From Conchocele bisecta (lineage: Eukaryota > Mollusca > Bivalvia > Lucinida > Thyasiridae): a stretch of 64,000 nt of DNA. Shown here in pieces: positions 11,302-22,384 of this stretch. The stretch spans positions 42,649,331 through 42,713,330 of the forward strand of contig CM055265.1 of the NCBI GenBank assembly GCA_029237695.1, in the 5' to 3' direction. The notes below the pieces were generated by a model that saw only the letters and a list, made by a program, of their open reading frames with translations, had not been told where the DNA came from and searched no databases. The translations under genes and the position numbers were made by a program. Within the stretch, counting starts at the first letter, position 1. Every line of letters starts with the position of its first letter.

Positions 11302-11485
11302 TCTAAAACTTACGAGTGCCCGCTATACATATATAATCATTTAGTAATATTGTTTTACTCATAGTGACACGCGGTGGTAGTATCAGGCTATTTTCATATG
11401 CAAATGAGGCATGATGTTTTTTAATTATTTATACTAATTAAATGCGTCACCTGCACAAATAATATTTACGACAGATTATAAAGTA
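11302..11485. mobile_element. MITE A fragment
   Basis: Central and right portion of family A (GAGTGCCCGCTATACA, ATATGCAAATGAGGCATG, TTAAATGCGTCACCTG) without either terminus. Confidence 0.7.
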
Positions 11486-11749
11486 TTACAACAGCCGAAA
11501 AGTGTTTAACAAGAGATCGTGTCAACAGAACAGAACATCCAAGCAAATTCGACCAAGGTAACAACCAACAAACTGCCAGAGATTTCTATCAAATATAAAA
11601 CAGCGTCATCAGAAGTCGAAGGGCTTGATTGGACGTCGAAGAACAGTAAGAACAGTACTATGAAATGTGAGAACACATTGCTGTTATGAATAAATAAAAA
11701 GAACGGCTTGAACTTCGCTCGAACTAGCACAAAAGGATCGGTGGTCGAT

Positions 11750-12205
11750 TACATTTTATCCCGTCAACACAGTGCGTATGTGCCGTGAAACACGGTGCGT
11801 GAAACATTTTTGATATCCAGTCAATACAATTTTTGCATTTTACAGCCATTTGTAGGTGTTGACGGGATAAATAGAATAGTAGGTTAGTACCGTGAATGGG
11901 AAAACATATCTGGCGCGGCACGGAAACGGGATGTGCTCGGCAGAGCCTCGCCCATCCCGTTTCCTGAGCCTTGCCAGATATTTTTTCCCATTCACGGCAA
12001 TAACCTACTATTCTCTATCTATTTTCCTTATTTATGAACCAAAGTATATGTTGTGACCACTCATTTGAACCGACCACTCATTTGAACCGTCTCGGCGAGA
12101 CGGTTCAAATGAGTGGTCACAACATATACTTCTGATGAGAAATAAAGAAATTCTTGAGCCTTGCCGGATATTTTTTCCCATTCACGGCACTAACCTACTA
12201 TTCTC
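11750..12205. mobile_element. Composite MITE (TTTATCCCGTCAACAC + ATAGTAGGTTAGT)
   Basis: A palindromic block TTATCCCGTCAACAC...GTGTTGACGGGATAAA is joined to a second block running from GAATAGTAGGTTAGT to its inverse. The same junction occurs reversed at 38150-38395, so both blocks travel as one unit. The right end is present twice, around a hairpin at 12042-12131. Confidence 0.65.
12042..12131. repeat. Near-perfect palindrome
   Basis: Arm AAGTATATGTTGTGACCACT ... TTTGAACC is mirrored around a CGTCTCGGCGAGACG centre, with a 17-bp piece of the left arm repeated. The centre resembles that of the palindrome at 19640-19735 (CGTCTCAATGAGACG). Confidence 0.85.
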
Positions 12206-12867
12206 TATTTCTTAGAGCTCGATCCACAAGTGGAAGACTCGGACGTAGGACTCAGTAAATGGCCCATTCGAAAGTTACTCCATCCGCACATTTCTGTTAT
12301 ACTATAGACGTAGACTATACTGTATAGTATACGGACATGGTGGGTGGGGTAACTTTTTTCAAAAGAGCCATTTACTGGGTCCGAGTCTTCCAATGATGGT
12401 TCTACCCACATGTGCTTGAAGAACGGTTCATATTTCGGTGTTTTATGGGTTATTTCGGTATCTCATGTGGTTTGGGTGCATTGTTACCAACATACAATTA
12501 TTGCGAGTTAGTACACATATAAGTACGGTATCCTTTGTGGGTATTTTGACAGTAAGAAAGGGGTCTGAAAGTTCGGAACGGTGAATGTGTATATAATTGA
12601 CGATTTCTGTTGTGTGTAATGATTGAGCATTGGTATTAGCACAAAACTATGTAAATTATACAAAACCAACGAAATCCACCCAAATCTACTCAAAATCCAC
12701 CAAAATACCCATATGCCACAAACATTCTGACCATTATCAGCTACCAGCTGAGGTGAGAGGACAATGGTCATGCTATGCTAGACATGATAATTGTCCAGCC
12801 CGCATTTCGCTGGTCAGTCGACTATAGAAACGCCCTACGTTTACATATATGGCATTATAGTGTATAC
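12206..12867. other. Unassigned
   Basis: Two inverted GAGTC..TTCCA-type stretches near 12230-12390 hint at another decayed inverted-repeat element (TGGAAGACTCGGAC / GTCCGAGTCTTCCA). No gene recognised. Confidence 0.4.
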
Positions 12868-13176
12868 CAGTAGACGATTTCATCAACATTGCAAAGTATA
12901 CTTTACTAGCAAAGTATACTTTGAGGGAGTAATCATTTATTTTTCCTGAAATGCATTATGTCATATAGAACTAACAACTGCATATATTTGATGATTACAA
13001 GTATGCAGAATTATTATACTGAATTTATTACATTATCACAGCCAAAATGGCTGTGATAATGTAATAAATTCAGTATAATAAACATTAATAAATTTATCAT
13101 AAAATTTAAAATTTCTCCCTCAAAGTACACTTTGCTACTAAAGTATACTTTGCAATTTTGATGAAATAGGCTACTG
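12868..13176. mobile_element. MITE (CAGTAGNCGATTTCA termini)
   Basis: Palindromic element with termini CAGTAGACGATTTCATCAA and its inverse. The inner arms contain GCAAAGTATACTTT, and the central stem TGAATTTATTACATTATCAC surrounds AGCCAAAATGGCT. Second copy at 41920-42237. Confidence 0.8.
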
Positions 13177-14236
13177 ATCATCGTTTGATTCATAGATAAT
13201 TTCTTCATAAATGTCATAACATATACGTATAACATATATGTGAATACTGCCCCGTTACTGTATCCTATACGGCACATGGAGTGGGCCAGTCGGCCATCTT
13301 TGTATGTTTCAGCCATCAGCAAGTTTCACCTGTTCTGCCGTTTGACAAAGAACTCAAAATGTGAAGTAGAACATATTATATAATGTAGCTAATCACATGT
13401 AAAACAGCCAGGAGAACGGACTCCTATCAATTATATTACACCAAACTGTAAAATATGTCAGTTTTCTGGACAAGTTTGTGCCAGTGTTTTTAACAACATG
13501 GGCCACCATTATAAAAAGCCTCATACACAGAAAATCGCACTGTGTATCACTCTTACCTGGCAAACCACACAACACACACCATATATACCCACTACTGTAC
13601 TCTGTTGATAGCTATCAACTCCAATGACATGTAAGCAGTTACCTGAGTGTATTAATACGTCCCTGGTGTCTACTCACCTACTATGCGAGTAAATATGGCT
13701 TTACCTATGGGTAACGTATACACTACTAACATAGGATGTGCATCAGATTGAAAAGTTTACACATCAACAGTTAGTTTCTCCTAATTAGGATTTAGTATCT
13801 GATAATTAGGAGATACAAATGTTTAGCATTGACACAGCTTGTAAGTCCTAATTAGGAGATAGTAAGTCCAATTAGGATATACTAACTCTTAATTAGGAGA
13901 TACTAAGTCCCTAATTAGTAGATATTATGTCCTAATTAGGAGATAGTAAATCCTAATGAAGAGATACTAACTCCGAATTAGGAGATTGTAAGTCCTAATT
14001 AGGATATAGTGAGTCCTAATCAGGAGATACAATAGTTTACTGTCATATTATTTGCTGTATGTGTCAAACGCACGAAGTGGCGAAACTGTATAATGGCTTG
14101 TACATAAAAAGATGGCGGAGATGACAACTCCATGCTCCATATAGTATACAGTAACGAGACAATATTCACATATGTTATATTCATGTTCATGTACATCACA
14201 TCACTCTTATGAAGCAATTATCATTGAAGTCAAGTT
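13177..14236. mobile_element. 1-kb long-TIR element T1, copy 1
   Basis: Terminal regions of about 150 bp are diverged inverted repeats. Both contain CGTTACTGTAT, GGCCATCTTTGTATG-like and CTTCATAAATG-like blocks. The copy at 39883-40990 is its inverse. No transposase domain was recognised in any frame, so probably non-autonomous. The middle is replaced here by a minisatellite. Confidence 0.7.
13768..14032. repeat. About 25-bp minisatellite (TCCTAATTAGGAGATA)
   Basis: Ten or more units of TCCTAATTAGGAGATACTAA type with drift. In the sister T1 copy this place holds about 120 bp of unrelated sequence (40055-40180). Each unit contains the palindrome CTAATTAG. Confidence 0.85.
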
Positions 14237-14364
14237 TAGATTATGTTCCAAGCGTCCAGCCGCATATATTTTCAATCTTGCTCTTGATAAGACGACAATA
14301 TCTGAAGATGACTAACTAAAATAACTCTGCGGTCCACAGTATATCTTAATTGTATCACTTGACC

Positions 14365-14607
14365 TTAACTCTTTGCATGCTGGGAAATTTGTGGGCTATT
14401 ACATGTAATAGTTAAAAATAGCAGATGGCAATTCATAACATTTTCTTTTATTTCTCCCTATAAATATCATGAATATGTCTTGGAATTTCATTATAATTGA
14501 GTCCTACGGACTCAATTCTAATGAAATTCCAAGACATATTTACAGAGGGAAATAAGTACTCGTAATTTGTTGGATGCTATTTTCACCGCTAGCACGCAAA
14601 GAGTTAA
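14365..14607. mobile_element. piggyBac-like MITE 1 (TTAA-flanked)
   Basis: TTAACTCTTTGCATGCTGGG at the left and the inverse CACGCAAAGAGTTAA at the right, with TTAA at both ends. The inner stem ATGTCTTGGAATTTCATTA is repeated inverted around TCCTACGGA. TTAA followed by CYCT fits piggyBac-type ends. Confidence 0.65.
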
Positions 14608-14665
14608 TTTACATGTATACGCGACTGCAGCGGCGTAATAAACAAATAGCTGAACTTTAATATGT

Positions 14666-14869
14666 TTAACCCTTACACTGCTGAATTATATTTTGTCGTC
14701 TGCTGTTTATTTTTTATTTTCCATTTTATTTTTCTGATCAAAAGCATGATTTGACAGTGCAATATAAATGATTCTAAACTGCTGTAAAACCTTTTATGTT
14801 TAAAAAAAAAATGCAAAATATAAAATAACAGCAGACGACAATGTTCGTTCCCAGCAGTCTAAGGGTTAA
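14666..14869. mobile_element. piggyBac-like MITE 2 (TTAA-flanked)
   Basis: TTAACCCTTACACTGCTG ... CAGCAGTCTAAGGGTTAA, with GTCGTCTGCTGTTTATTTT inside repeated inverted. A close relative is at 47753-47966. Confidence 0.7.
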
Positions 14870-14905
14870 AGTTAGTCTATTCTCGGCGTAGCAAAGAATG
14901 AACCG

Positions 14906-15000
14906 GATGTCGTTGTGACTGGAGAAATGGGGTTTATGTGATTGGTGACCGGCGTACCTCCTGATACAATATCACACTGCTGTAGCCTGATAACTATCTA
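14906..15000 (+). repeat. V-family MITE fragment
   Basis: Starts GTCGTTGTGACTGGAGAAAT and continues to GTAGCCTGATAACTATC, then stops. Right half absent. Confidence 0.6.
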
Positions 15001-15002
15001 TA

Positions 15003-15460
15003 ATACTCCTTAAATCCCGACCTATTACGATTAAAATGTTTTACTTCTTGCAAGGCAAAATAGGGGGATTCTAAGTCGAAAAGGGGGAGATAATCCATGA
15101 CCGTGGGTCGAATCAAAAATCAAAATTCACTTTGTGCACATACACACCATAAGGAAGGCGCAAACGAAGTTTGAAGTACTGACATATTACGGTTAAAACG
15201 TTTTTATTCTTACAAGGCCAAATTAGCGAATTCTAAGTCGAAAAGGGGGAGCTAATCCATGACCGGTGGTCGAATCAAACATAGAATTTCACTTTGCGCA
15301 TCTACACACCATAAGGAAGGCACACACGACCCATTACGGTAAAAATGTTTCATTTCTTACAAGAAACATGAATGACGGACTAACGTACGGTCGGACAGAC
15401 GGACTGACACCTGGCCGTGACGAAAACAATATACACATATTTTCAAAAAGTGGGTATAAT
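15003..15460 (+). repeat. HINE-like tandem core
   Basis: Two and a half units of about 180 bp with shared blocks AGTCGAAAAGGGGGAG, AATCCATGACCG, ACACACCATAAGGAAGGC and TATTACGGTTAAAA. An ACGG/ACAGACGG run follows near 15378-15405. Tandem core plus tetranucleotide run matches HINE layout. Confidence 0.5.
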
Positions 15461-15804
15461 ACGTGTCTTATCTCTCGGCTAATACACGAATGCGTACGTT
15501 GTTAGTCATCTCAACTGGATATCTTGTTTCACTTTCGCAGTAGCATGGATGAAACAATTTTCTAAAAAATAATATAACAGTTCCTAGGAATAAACCGCGT
15601 TTTTCTTAGTACACGTGTAGTAAGTAAAAACATTTTTTAAACTATATTCTTGGAACCCAGATTCGAGTCATCTGACAAAAAGTGGAATGATTACAAATAT
15701 GTTCATAATACTAAAAAATAACTAGCTTTGCAACCATTATTTGTTTCCTGTAATCGCCGGTTACTATTTTAATTTTATGTATATTATAAATTTATGCTTA
15801 AACT

Positions 15805-16171
15805 TACGGAAGCCCATTAGGGCCACTTCACTTTTTTTTTTATCTTTTCTTGAATTTTCGAGATCTTTTCTTGAATTTTCGAGATCTTTGATGTTTTCTT
15901 GAATTTTCAAGATCTTTTCTTGAAAATTCAAGAAAAGATCTTGAAGAAAAGATCTTGAAAATTCATCTTGAAAATTCAAGAAAAGATCTTGAAAATAGAA
16001 AAGATCTTGAAACTCTTGAATTTTCAAGTTCTTTTCTTGAATTTTCAAGATCTTTTATTGAAAATTCAAGAAAAGATCTTGAAAATTCAAGAAAAGAACT
16101 TGAAAATTCAAGAAAACACCTTGAATAAATGGAAATTAAAAAAAATGAAGTGGCCCTAATGGGCTTCCGTA
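15805..16171. mobile_element. Foldback-like element I-5
   Basis: Termini TACGGAAGCCCATTAGGGCC and its exact inverse. The body is an 18-bp minisatellite (CTTTTCTTGAATTTTCAAGA type) with left units in one orientation and right units in the other. TA lies at both outer ends. The interior is unrelated in sequence to I-1 to I-4. Confidence 0.8.
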
Positions 16172-16211
16172 TAAACTAGTATATATAAAGGAAAGTTATT
16201 GGCATTGTATG

Positions 16212-16709
16212 CACAGGCATTCAGCGTGTTTCGGCTTTCATCGGTATAACTTTATATACATGTACATATGAACAAGGCATCTAACTTTGGTTGGACACGA
16301 CCTCGACGACGAACACATTCCGCGATTGTATTAACGCTAATGTGAATATGTTGACGGAAAGTGCATATGTTCATTTGAGAATTAGTGTTATTTTGCTAAA
16401 ATAACATAGTTAGAACATATTTATGCAAATAATATCGAATTACAGCTCATTTTCCTAGGTCGGACACAACCTCCTTATCATAACAAATGGAATAATGTGT
16501 TTAAGTCTCCAACGTCAATGTTGTAGTGGCACGTTCGTATGATCATTTGAGAATTATCGATATCCTGCAGAAATAAATAGAATGCATAGAATACAAGTTT
16601 AAACATGCTATTTTGTTATGATACGAGGTCGTGTCCGACCAAAGTTAGAAACCTTGTTCATATATAAAGAGTTATACCGATGAAAGCCAAAACACGCCGA
16701 ATACCTGTG
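16212..16709. mobile_element. hAT-like MITE, copy 1
   Basis: Termini CACAGGCATTCAGCGTGTTT and the inverse, continuing inward for about 100 bp (AACTTTGGTTGGACACGACC). Flanks ATTGTATG / ATTTTATG agree at 7 of 8 positions, as expected for an aged 8-bp hAT duplication. Second copy at 49081-49553. Confidence 0.75.
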
Positions 16710-16944
16710 ATTTTATGATCATTACTCATAAAAACAAACTGTATTTTATAAGTTTTCCTCAGGTAAGCGTATAACGAAAAGTGCATAACCAAATTGTTTC
16801 CCTTGTTTATCACAATTAGTGGGTATATATACAAATAATTACTGAAAACATTAATTTTTATTTACGGTTTAAATTGTTTTCTCAATCTCACTAATACAAA
16901 ATCGGCAGACACGTTCGCATTCTATAATAGTCGCGTGTCGTTCT

Positions 16945-17062
16945 GGGGTCCGTTTCACTAAACTTCATACGACTAAGATGTTCGTAAGTGCAAATTTAGG
17001 ATCGTCACAATTTTGCACTTACGGACATTTTAGTAGCACGCAGTGTAATGAAATGGCACCCT
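16945..17062. mobile_element. Shortened P-family MITE
   Basis: TCCGTTTCACTAAACTTC and its inverse with TTCGTAAGTGCAAATTTAGG between. The central half of the family is missing. Confidence 0.7.
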
Positions 17063-17366
17063 GTTTCTATACGCAAAGGCGCAAAGCAAAGCCACATCTA
17101 AATAATTTAGCAAAGAACTATGATGTAATGGTAGAATAAGTTTACAATACGGTTCAACTGCAGACGAAATCTGTAACGAAAGTAAACTTTGAAAAAGGAT
17201 CGGATATATATATCAGTGTAATGTTAGTGGCCAATATATCTGAACGTCTCGGTTACAACATAACACCAGTTCTTATACTACCTAGTTGTAGTATTTATAT
17301 ATGTTAATATACATATGCCTTCATGCATCTACTACCCCCACATGTAGCCCCTAGCAGGGCGTAGTA

Positions 17367-17606
17367 CAGTGGAACCTCTCTAAACCGGACACGCAGGCAG
17401 TCTCTGTATCCTTAATTTTATAAGTTTGATTGTCACCTATTTCAGATAATAACGCCTGTTCATGTTCGCAAAGCATGCACGAATACATTCATTGTCTAAT
17501 TTACAGTGGAACCTCTCTAAACTGGACACCCTGGGAGGTCCAGAACCTCTCTAAACCGGATACCCTGGGGACCTCCCAGGGTGTCCGGTTTAGAGAGGTT
17601 TCATTG
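17367..17606. mobile_element. pogo-like MITE, copy a
   Basis: CAGTGGAACCTCTCTAAACC at the left, CCGGTTTAGAGAGGTTTCATTG at the right, TA at both ends. A second left-type terminus occurs at 17503. CAGT ends with TA duplications fit the pogo/Tigger branch of Tc1-mariner. Confidence 0.65.
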
Positions 17607-18183
17607 TATTTGCCAGTAGGTTAATATGAGTCTAGTTTACTAGCAATAAAGGAGTTTTTAGTTAAATTACTGTTAATGAACTTCCAAGTACGGAAATCCG
17701 TTTCCCATTGATACAGCGTGTTGCACAATTTTGAGCCGGTTCATCTGGATCTACGCTGTATGCTAATACCACTATATATAATACAGGTCTGTAGAGTTGA
17801 AAGGGTTAACTGCGGAAAAGTCACCTGACTCATGGGCTACATTCTAGGAACTGAAATATAACTACTTTGAGATAAGGTACATGTGCGCCTACTCATTTCG
17901 TGGAATAGATGCAATGTGTCTTGGTCTAGTATAAATTCATTGTTAGGGTCATACGTGCGCATTGCGAGCGTGGGAATCATACATATAACAGGTACGTTGC
18001 TATGATGTGTTGTATTATATTTTCAGTATTTTCGTGGTGCGGTTATACTATGTATTAACATGAAATAATCAAATTAGTAATATCAATCATATAAAGTATT
18101 GCGCTTGTCTAAAAATACATATGTAAGTTATACACCTTTTTATTACATTAACGGTTTTTATACCCCCACCCCCACCTCACCAA
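17607..18183. other. Unassigned
   Basis: A scrap GTTGAAAGGGTTAACTG near 17797 matches the right end of the piggyBac-like MITE at 18671. Nothing else recognised. Confidence 0.4.
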
Positions 18184-18672
18184 TGTATTGCCCACTCGGT
18201 AGGCACAAAATGTTCTTTATAGGAATTAAATAAGTGTATAATTGTGTCACTATTCCACCAGTTATAAAACTTACAAGTGCCCGCTATACAGATATAGTAA
18301 TTTAGTAATATTTATGTTACTGAGTGACTCACGGTGGTATCAGGCTATTTTAATATGCAAATGAGACATGATATTTTTTAATTAGTTATACTAATTAAAT
18401 GCGTCACCTGAAAAAAATAATTTTTTCGACAGATTATAAAGTATGATCATTGCACATCAACAAATAAAAACAGCGAATACATAGTTAATATTTTAAGGAT
18501 GGTTATCGCCCCTGATATCAGTATGGAAATTTACGTCTGATATAAAATGTATAATAATGCCAATCAGTATGTGGGGTAATGGTGAATGATTTTTTATTTT
18601 GCCAGAAAATGTCTCAGATGATGTCTCCGATATAAAGAACAGTTTGTGCCTACTGAGTGGGCATGTACCTTT
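18184..18672. mobile_element. MITE family A, second copy
   Basis: Left end is eroded (TTGCCCACTCGGTAGGCACA). Right end CTACTGAGTGGGCATGTACC is intact. Interior blocks match 2832-3335 in the opposite orientation. The right end overlaps the TTAA of the next element. Confidence 0.75.
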
Positions 18673-18918
18673 AACCCTTTGAACCCGAAAGCCCGCTATA
18701 GCGGTGTATGCAAACAGTGCAGATCCAGATGAGCCGGCTCGTAACGAGCCGTCTCATCAGGATCTGCACTGTTTGAAAGTAATTTTCATATTTTTGAGAA
18801 CAACAAATACCCCCTTTTCATAAATGGACGAATCTGAAAATCATTTTGTGACCATTGGATTGGTCGGAACATTAGCATATCACAGTCCATTCCAGTTCCT
18901 TAGGGTTGAAAGGGTTAA
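18671..18918. mobile_element. piggyBac-like MITE 3 (TTAACCCTTT)
   Basis: TTAACCCTTTGAACCCG ... GGTTGAAAGGGTTAA, TTAA at both ends. Interior includes a CAGTGCAGATCCAGATGAG stem and its inverse. A diverged reversed copy lies in the kinase intron (39157-39378). Confidence 0.65.
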
Positions 18919-19515
18919 GTCGCCGTAGGAAACAGGCAGACAATTTATGTCCCCATAGACTCACATTCACACAAACATGACAATCGAAACTACCTGCGGC
19001 AAAATCAATTTTTTTACTTCCATTGGAGTCATTGACCTAAGCCGATTCTAGATCCATGCCAAACACGGAGTCATGTGGATTGATTGCATGAGTTATTTCC
19101 ACTTTTTTTGGCGGAACCGTCTACTTTCACTTTCAAACTATCCATCTCACCTCCAAATCAAGTCGCACACAGACAATTTAACCCTTCATGTGTAGAACAT
19201 GCAAATAATATAATAACATTTTTGGCACAGACATACCTTTTCTGCAGCATCTATTTTATGTATCTCTCTGTCATAAAAATAACAATCAATACCGCTGTCC
19301 TGAGAATGTTCACCTTGTTGCTAAGCTGTGCCAGGAATGGTTTAGGAAACAGGCAGGCAATTGATTCCCAATAGACCCACATTTACACAAACATGAACAT
19401 CGCAAACTACCTGCGGCAAAACCAATTAATTATGTTACTTCCATTTCTGGAGTCGGTGACCTAAGCCGGTTCTAGTTTCATGCCAAATACGGCGTCATGC
19501 GGATTGATTTCTATG
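18919..19515. other. Unassigned; internal near-duplicate
   Basis: The block around 18925-19085 (GGAAACAGGCAGACAATT ... GGAGTCATGTGGATTGATT) recurs at about 19345-19510 (GGAAACAGGCAGGCAATTG ... GGCGTCATGCGGATTGATT). This is a diverged direct repeat about 420 bp apart. Short ORF 19084-19374 has no family features. Confidence 0.5.
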
Positions 19516-19517
19516 TA

Positions 19518-19875
19518 CAGTCGAACCTCTCTACAACGGCCAGCCATGGGGAGACTGAAAACTGGCTGTTGAAGAGAGGTGGCTGTTGACGAGAGGTATA
19601 TCATATAGAAATCAGAGCTACATTTAAGGTGCATATTTTTTCATTTCTTCGCCAAAACTGGCAAGTTGGAAGTGTTTTAGAATCGTCTCAATGAGACGAT
19701 TCTAAAGCACTCCCAACTTGCCAGTTCTGATGAAGAATTAACAAAATCCCCCACAAAGTTTATCAAATTACGTACACTAACTGTGGTCGCAATTCATCAC
19801 ATTGCGTTTTGAAATTTTGGCCGTTGTAGAGAGGTGGCTGTTGTAGAGAGGTGGCCGTTCGTGGAGGTTCGACTG
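19518..19875. mobile_element. Tigger/pogo-like MITE
   Basis: Termini CAGTCGAACCTCTCTACAAC / GTGGAGGTTCGACTG with TA duplicated at both ends. Inner copies of GAGAGGTGGCTGTTG lie near each end. Its middle is a hairpin insertion (19640-19735). Confidence 0.8.
19640..19735. repeat. Hairpin inside the Tigger-like MITE
   Basis: ACTGGCAAGTTGGAAGTG ... is mirrored around CGTCTCAATGAGACG. Flanks include TTTCTTCGCC and CTGATGAAGAA, resembling the flank of the 12042 hairpin (CTGATGAGAAAT). Confidence 0.85.
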
Positions 19876-19879
19876 TACC

Positions 19880-20403
19880 AGGACTGATTTACGTCCATAT
19901 TATCCATTGCTGGTTCTATACGGTCACATTATCCATTGACCAAATGGTTCATGTACGCCGATTGACATATCTTCATGATGATATACACATACATGAGTAT
20001 ATTAGGATCTAGAGGCATGTTGCTTGCTAGAAAGACGACGCTGGGGTTTGTACTTATGAATGTTCACATTGTTGGTTTAGGTCCTTGTCCGGAGCATAAG
20101 TCGTATGCCGCTTGGCATATCGTCATGATACTTCACATGTCATTTGTAATTTTGGAGTTATCCCCCTTTGCCGAAATTTCACCTTATGAGTGATCGTTGC
20201 TAGTAGTCCACCTTTTAATTTACTTATAAAAATCCGGTCCATATTTTTGTGAAAAGGAGTCATTACAGTGATTTCGACTAGCGTTGATCCAGGTTATCCT
20301 AGATATCTGTGCAACCTGATCAGTGATGACATTATTTGCCATATTCATATGTTCACATTTATTAATGTTATTGCAATCAGTGTAGATTCAGATCACACTT
20401 TCA
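19880..20403. other. Unassigned
   Basis: Contains one scrap (GGTTTAGGTCCTTGTCCGGA near 20077) similar to a block inside both tandem units that follow. No gene recognised. Confidence 0.4.
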
Positions 20404-21539
20404 GATCTGGGTCTAGATTTTGATTATGTTGCTCTTTTCGGTAAGAAACAAACGCTAAAATACAGCATAGGACCGGATATCTATAAATATATATTGCAAA
20501 GGGAAATAAGTAGCTACGATCCCGTATTGGTTTAGGTCCTTGTCCACAGCATAAGCCATATATGGCTTGGCATATAGTCGTGGAGCGGGAGGGAGTGGGG
20601 TTGCCAATTGTTACTAGGTTAGCTCCGTTGGAGCAGTCGTAGAGATGGAATGTCAACTATTTCTATATTTAAAACTACCATTATGAGTGTCGAATTTGTA
20701 ATGATTCAATACTGATTTTTACTAAATTAGCGCATGTAAACTAAAGGAATAAGCACACAGTCTGAATTATTTAATTATATATTTACATTATAATCAATGT
20801 TTTGTCATACTTTCCCATTAAACAATAGTTAACTTTAACTAAACTGTCACCCGAGGTATCGCACCAGTTTAGTAGAAGGATACATCGCGGCCATTATGGC
20901 GACTTGTGAGGCCATACACAGTTAATTTATTGAATATTATCCGAATTTTGGGGGAAAGTAGGGCGGTGTGTGTGTCATATATTGTATTACATTTTGTTGT
21001 AAATAGTGTTAACAAATAGTGTTAACAATAATTAATGATTTATCTTCAAATATATTCAATAAAAAATAAGTAAATTAATTGAAAGCCCACGGACCTGCAC
21101 ATTTTTTTCGAGTGATCGCATCTTTCGAGCCATCACATCTTGCGATGTTGGTATATTTGTCGACTACTGTTCCCGTCGGATTTAGAAAATAACGAAGCAT
21201 AATGTTTCCTTGTTTTAGATGATTATTGTATTTATTCCCAGATTAAATTTATCATGTGAAATTAAATAAACTGTACATAAATGTATTTACAAAACTGTCT
21301 TTATACTTGTTTCTGATAATTATCAAAATATAAGTGTGCGAAGCCACGTACACTGACTATATATTTTTTGTCTGTAAATCTTCTGTTCTGATTTTGGGAT
21401 TTTCCTTCTTCCCTACACATGAAATATGGGAGTTTACCCTGTTAACCGACCTAAAATGACTTTTAAATTAGCTGATGAGACGCCATTAAACATCATATTT
21501 ATAAATAAATAATACTTATTAGTAATATTGTGCAGTCTG
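20404..21539 (+). repeat. Tandem duplication, unit A (uninterrupted)
   Basis: Runs from TCTGGGTCTAG to TTATTAGTAATATTGTGCAG. It holds the intact forms of two sites that are filled in unit B: ATAGTCGTG at 20574-20582 and GTGTCGAATTTG at 20687-20698. Its last about 235 bp are also present at 33615-33845. Non-coding. Confidence 0.8.
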
Positions 21540-21728
21540 ATCTGGGTCTACTCTGTTCGCAAAACTATTTTCTTTTCGCTATATTCGGTAAGAAACAAAC
21601 TCTGAAATACAGCATAGGACCGGATATCTATAATATATATTGCAAAGGTAAATAAGTAGCTACGCTCCCTTATTGGTTTAGGTCCTTGTCCACAGCATAA
21701 GCCATATATGGCTTGGCATATAGCCGTG

Positions 21729-22247
21729 TAGCTACAATAATTCTCCTCCGATATGTTATCTTCGGCTACAATTTGACCCATTCAAAAAATGTGAGCAACC
21801 GAAGTGCATACCCAAACCTGCTGCATGTAGGTCAACATTTAGTAAACTGTATATTTTATACCTTTACGCAAATAATCTTTGATGTAAAACTAGTAAATTG
21901 TCAAAAATAAAATAACAGGGAAAACATTTTCCCATGGAAGCTACATGTATCTTTTCTTTTGTTCTCGTTCAACATTCAACATAACGAAATTAAACTTTCA
22001 AATTTACCAAGATATACATGTAAATGTCAGATAAACACATTGACACGGTAAACTAACCAGTTTCTGCATGTGTATGTTCTTTATTAATAATTTATCGATA
22101 CAGCTTTGACAGTTTTATATCGCTAACATCTCAATCACGCCGGAAAGCCGATTGCAAAAATCACTCTTCCATGTGTTACATTAAAGGTATGGGGTTAAAT
22201 TGCTATCCTCGCTAGTGGTATGAAGCGGGGTAGCAATTTTGTTTTTA
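21729..22247 (+). mobile_element. Element D9, copy 2 (519 bp) with visible empty site
   Basis: Same element as 9419-9935. Flanks are ATAGCCGTG (21720-21728) and ATAGTCGTG (22248-22256). The uninterrupted sister sequence has a single ATAGTCGTG at 20574. This fixes the ends as TAGCTACAATAATT...TTGTTTTTA and the duplication as 9 bp. Confidence 0.88.
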
Positions 22248-22384
22248 ATAGTCGTGGGGTGGGAGGGAGGGGGTTGCCAATTTTTACTAGGTTAGCTCCC
22301 TTGAAGCTACCTAGCATAGCAGTCGTAGAGATGGAATGTCAACTATTTCTACATTTAAAACCACCATTATGAGTGTCGAATTTG

